Shown piece after piece: positions 63,386 through 64,000 of a DNA stretch of 64,000 nt. Position 1 is the stretch's first letter; each line of letters starts with the position of its first letter. The stretch covers positions 186,001 to 250,000 of the forward strand of contig CAWEHB010000016.1 in the NCBI GenBank assembly GCA_963808705.1, given 5' to 3'. Origin of the DNA: JASHPR01 sp963808705. GTDB lineage: Bacteria > Actinomycetota > Actinomycetes > Streptosporangiales > Streptosporangiaceae. A model generated the notes under the pieces. It made no database searches. It saw only the letters and a program-made list of their open reading frames with translations, and was not told the origin of the DNA. Both the position numbers and the translations under genes were made by a program.

Positions 63386-64000
63386 ATGTCGGCATCGGAT
63401 GCGGCCCCGCTGCCCCGTCTGGGCGAGGTCTTCTTCGACGTCCGGGGCAATGCCCGGAGCATGCGGCTGAGCTGGTACGCGGACACCGGAGTTGCGGTCC
63501 TGAGCATCTGGCAGGGCGGGATGTGCACCGGCACCTTCCGGCTGGCCATCGCCGACCTGCCGAGGATGGTCGAGACGCTGCAGCGCGGCCCGGGCGGGCA
63601 GCGGCGGGAATGGGACCCCGAGGCACCGGGCGAGGCGTTCGCCCAGGTCCCGAGGGTGGCCACCGGCCACGGACAGGCCATGGAGCCGCTGCCTGATCAG
63701 CGTCGGCCAGATCGGGGGGCTGGGCAGCTGGAGTACCGGACGGAGTCGGCGCAGTACCAGACCGCCCGGCATCAGGCGGCGCAGTACCTGACCGAGCCGC
63801 CCCGAGGCCCTCAGACCGGGACCGCCACCGGGTATCCCGCCAGGCCACCAGGCCACCGGGCGGTGCCGTCCGGCCCGCAAACGGTGGCGCCGGAGTACCT
63901 GGCGGAACTGCCGGACGACCCCAGGACCGGGGCGATGTCACACCTCGCGACGCCGCCGGAGTACCTGCCCGCGCCGGATCCGCTGACCGGGCCCGCGCCG
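63386..64000 (+). CDS. unknown protein with Tyr/Pro-rich repetitive C-terminus, 3'-partial
   Basis: The frame runs off the window. The N-terminal ~60 residues form a compact domain (GEVFFDVRGNARSMRLSWYADTG, then VLSIWQGGMCTGTFRLAIADL) that I do not recognise as a named family. After about residue 75 the sequence is Pro/Gln/Arg-rich with recurrent (E/Q)YL or QY units (QYLTEPP, EYLAELP, EYLPAPD), probably disordered. TAACTA ends eight bases before ATG 63386, suggesting a leaderless start; ATG 63377 is in frame. Confidence 0.65.
   Translation, partial: MSASDAAPLPRLGEVFFDVRGNARSMRLSWYADTGVAVLSIWQGGMCTGTFRLAIADLPRMVETLQRGPGGQRREWDPEAPGEAFAQVPRVATGHGQAMEPLPDQRRPDRGAGQLEYRTESAQYQTARHQAAQYLTEPPRGPQTGTATGYPARPPGHRAVPSGPQTVAPEYLAELPDDPRTGAMSHLATPPEYLPAPDPLTGPAP

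Overview
The window is very GC-rich and is packed with genes whose combination marks a filamentous or coryneform-type actinobacterium: whiA, a WhiB-family regulator, RbpA, a GarA-type FHA protein, an FtsR-type MerR regulator, an F420-type LLM oxidoreductase and a ThyX thymidylate synthase. Gene order matches known actinobacterial blocks (uvrC-rapZ-yvcK-whiA, then gap-pgk-tpiA-secG; and garA-ftsR-DUF151-MerR near gcvP). I would place it near Streptosporangiales or a related order, but that is inference from gene content, not a computed phylogeny.

Layout. 0-7 kb: small membrane protein, FtsH, an ornithine cyclodeaminase-like enzyme and a tricorn protease homologue. 7-10.6 kb: a complete trp attenuator (leader peptide with two Trp codons, terminator and antiterminator) in front of a TrpE-TrpG enzyme whose two domains are now in different frames, then an alpha/beta hydrolase. 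10.8-18.3 kb: ThyX interrupted by a 370-residue LAGLIDADG intein, a dienelactone hydrolase, a GATase-fold protein lacking its cysteine, an LLM/SCP2 fusion, CcdA and a MetE-like enzyme. 18.7-26.4 kb: MFS exporter, flavin disulfide oxidoreductase, then a divergent polyamine locus: SpeD on one side and a tightly overlapping operon BpsA-GNAT-FkbH-like-ACP (followed by a thiolase) on the other. 26.4-31.2 kb: antiporter, CDP-alcohol phosphatidyltransferase and a mannose-1-phosphate guanylyltransferase fused to a degenerate phosphomannomutase. 31.5-40 kb: garA, ftsR, DUF151 nuclease, second MerR gene, ABC exporter pair, glycine riboswitch, gcvP and a cupin. 40-50.3 kb: glycosyltransferase, uvrC-rapZ-yvcK-whiA, gap-pgk-tpiA-secG and rbpA. 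50.4-56.6 kb (minus): glutamate decarboxylase, RibD-like reductase, GlgX and an AidB-like acyl-CoA dehydrogenase. 56.7-58.7 kb: a decayed IS1182-type element. 58.7-62.4 kb (minus): assimilatory sulfur module (sulfite reductase, zinc-ribbon protein, CysH, CbiX-type ferrochelatase) behind a cysteine-containing leader peptide. 62.5-64 kb: a tiny cysteine-rich protein, WhiB and a truncated unknown gene.

The most interesting candidate system is the speD/bpsA locus. SpeD would supply decarboxylated SAM and BpsA would build branched polyamines; BpsA is translationally coupled, by four-base ATGA overlaps, to an acetyltransferase, an FkbH-like HAD protein and an acyl carrier protein, suggesting a polyamine that is further acylated or conjugated to a carrier-bound unit. 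The second theme is sequence mobility: a G/C-run palindromic repeat family sits in frame inside or at the end of at least four coding regions (trpE, the FkbH-like gene, the phosphatidyltransferase and the glycosyltransferase), and many other proteins carry short in-frame tandem duplications.

No tRNA, rRNA or CRISPR array was recognised. Starts were chosen by ribosome-binding site, overlap and family N-terminus; several genes appear leaderless.
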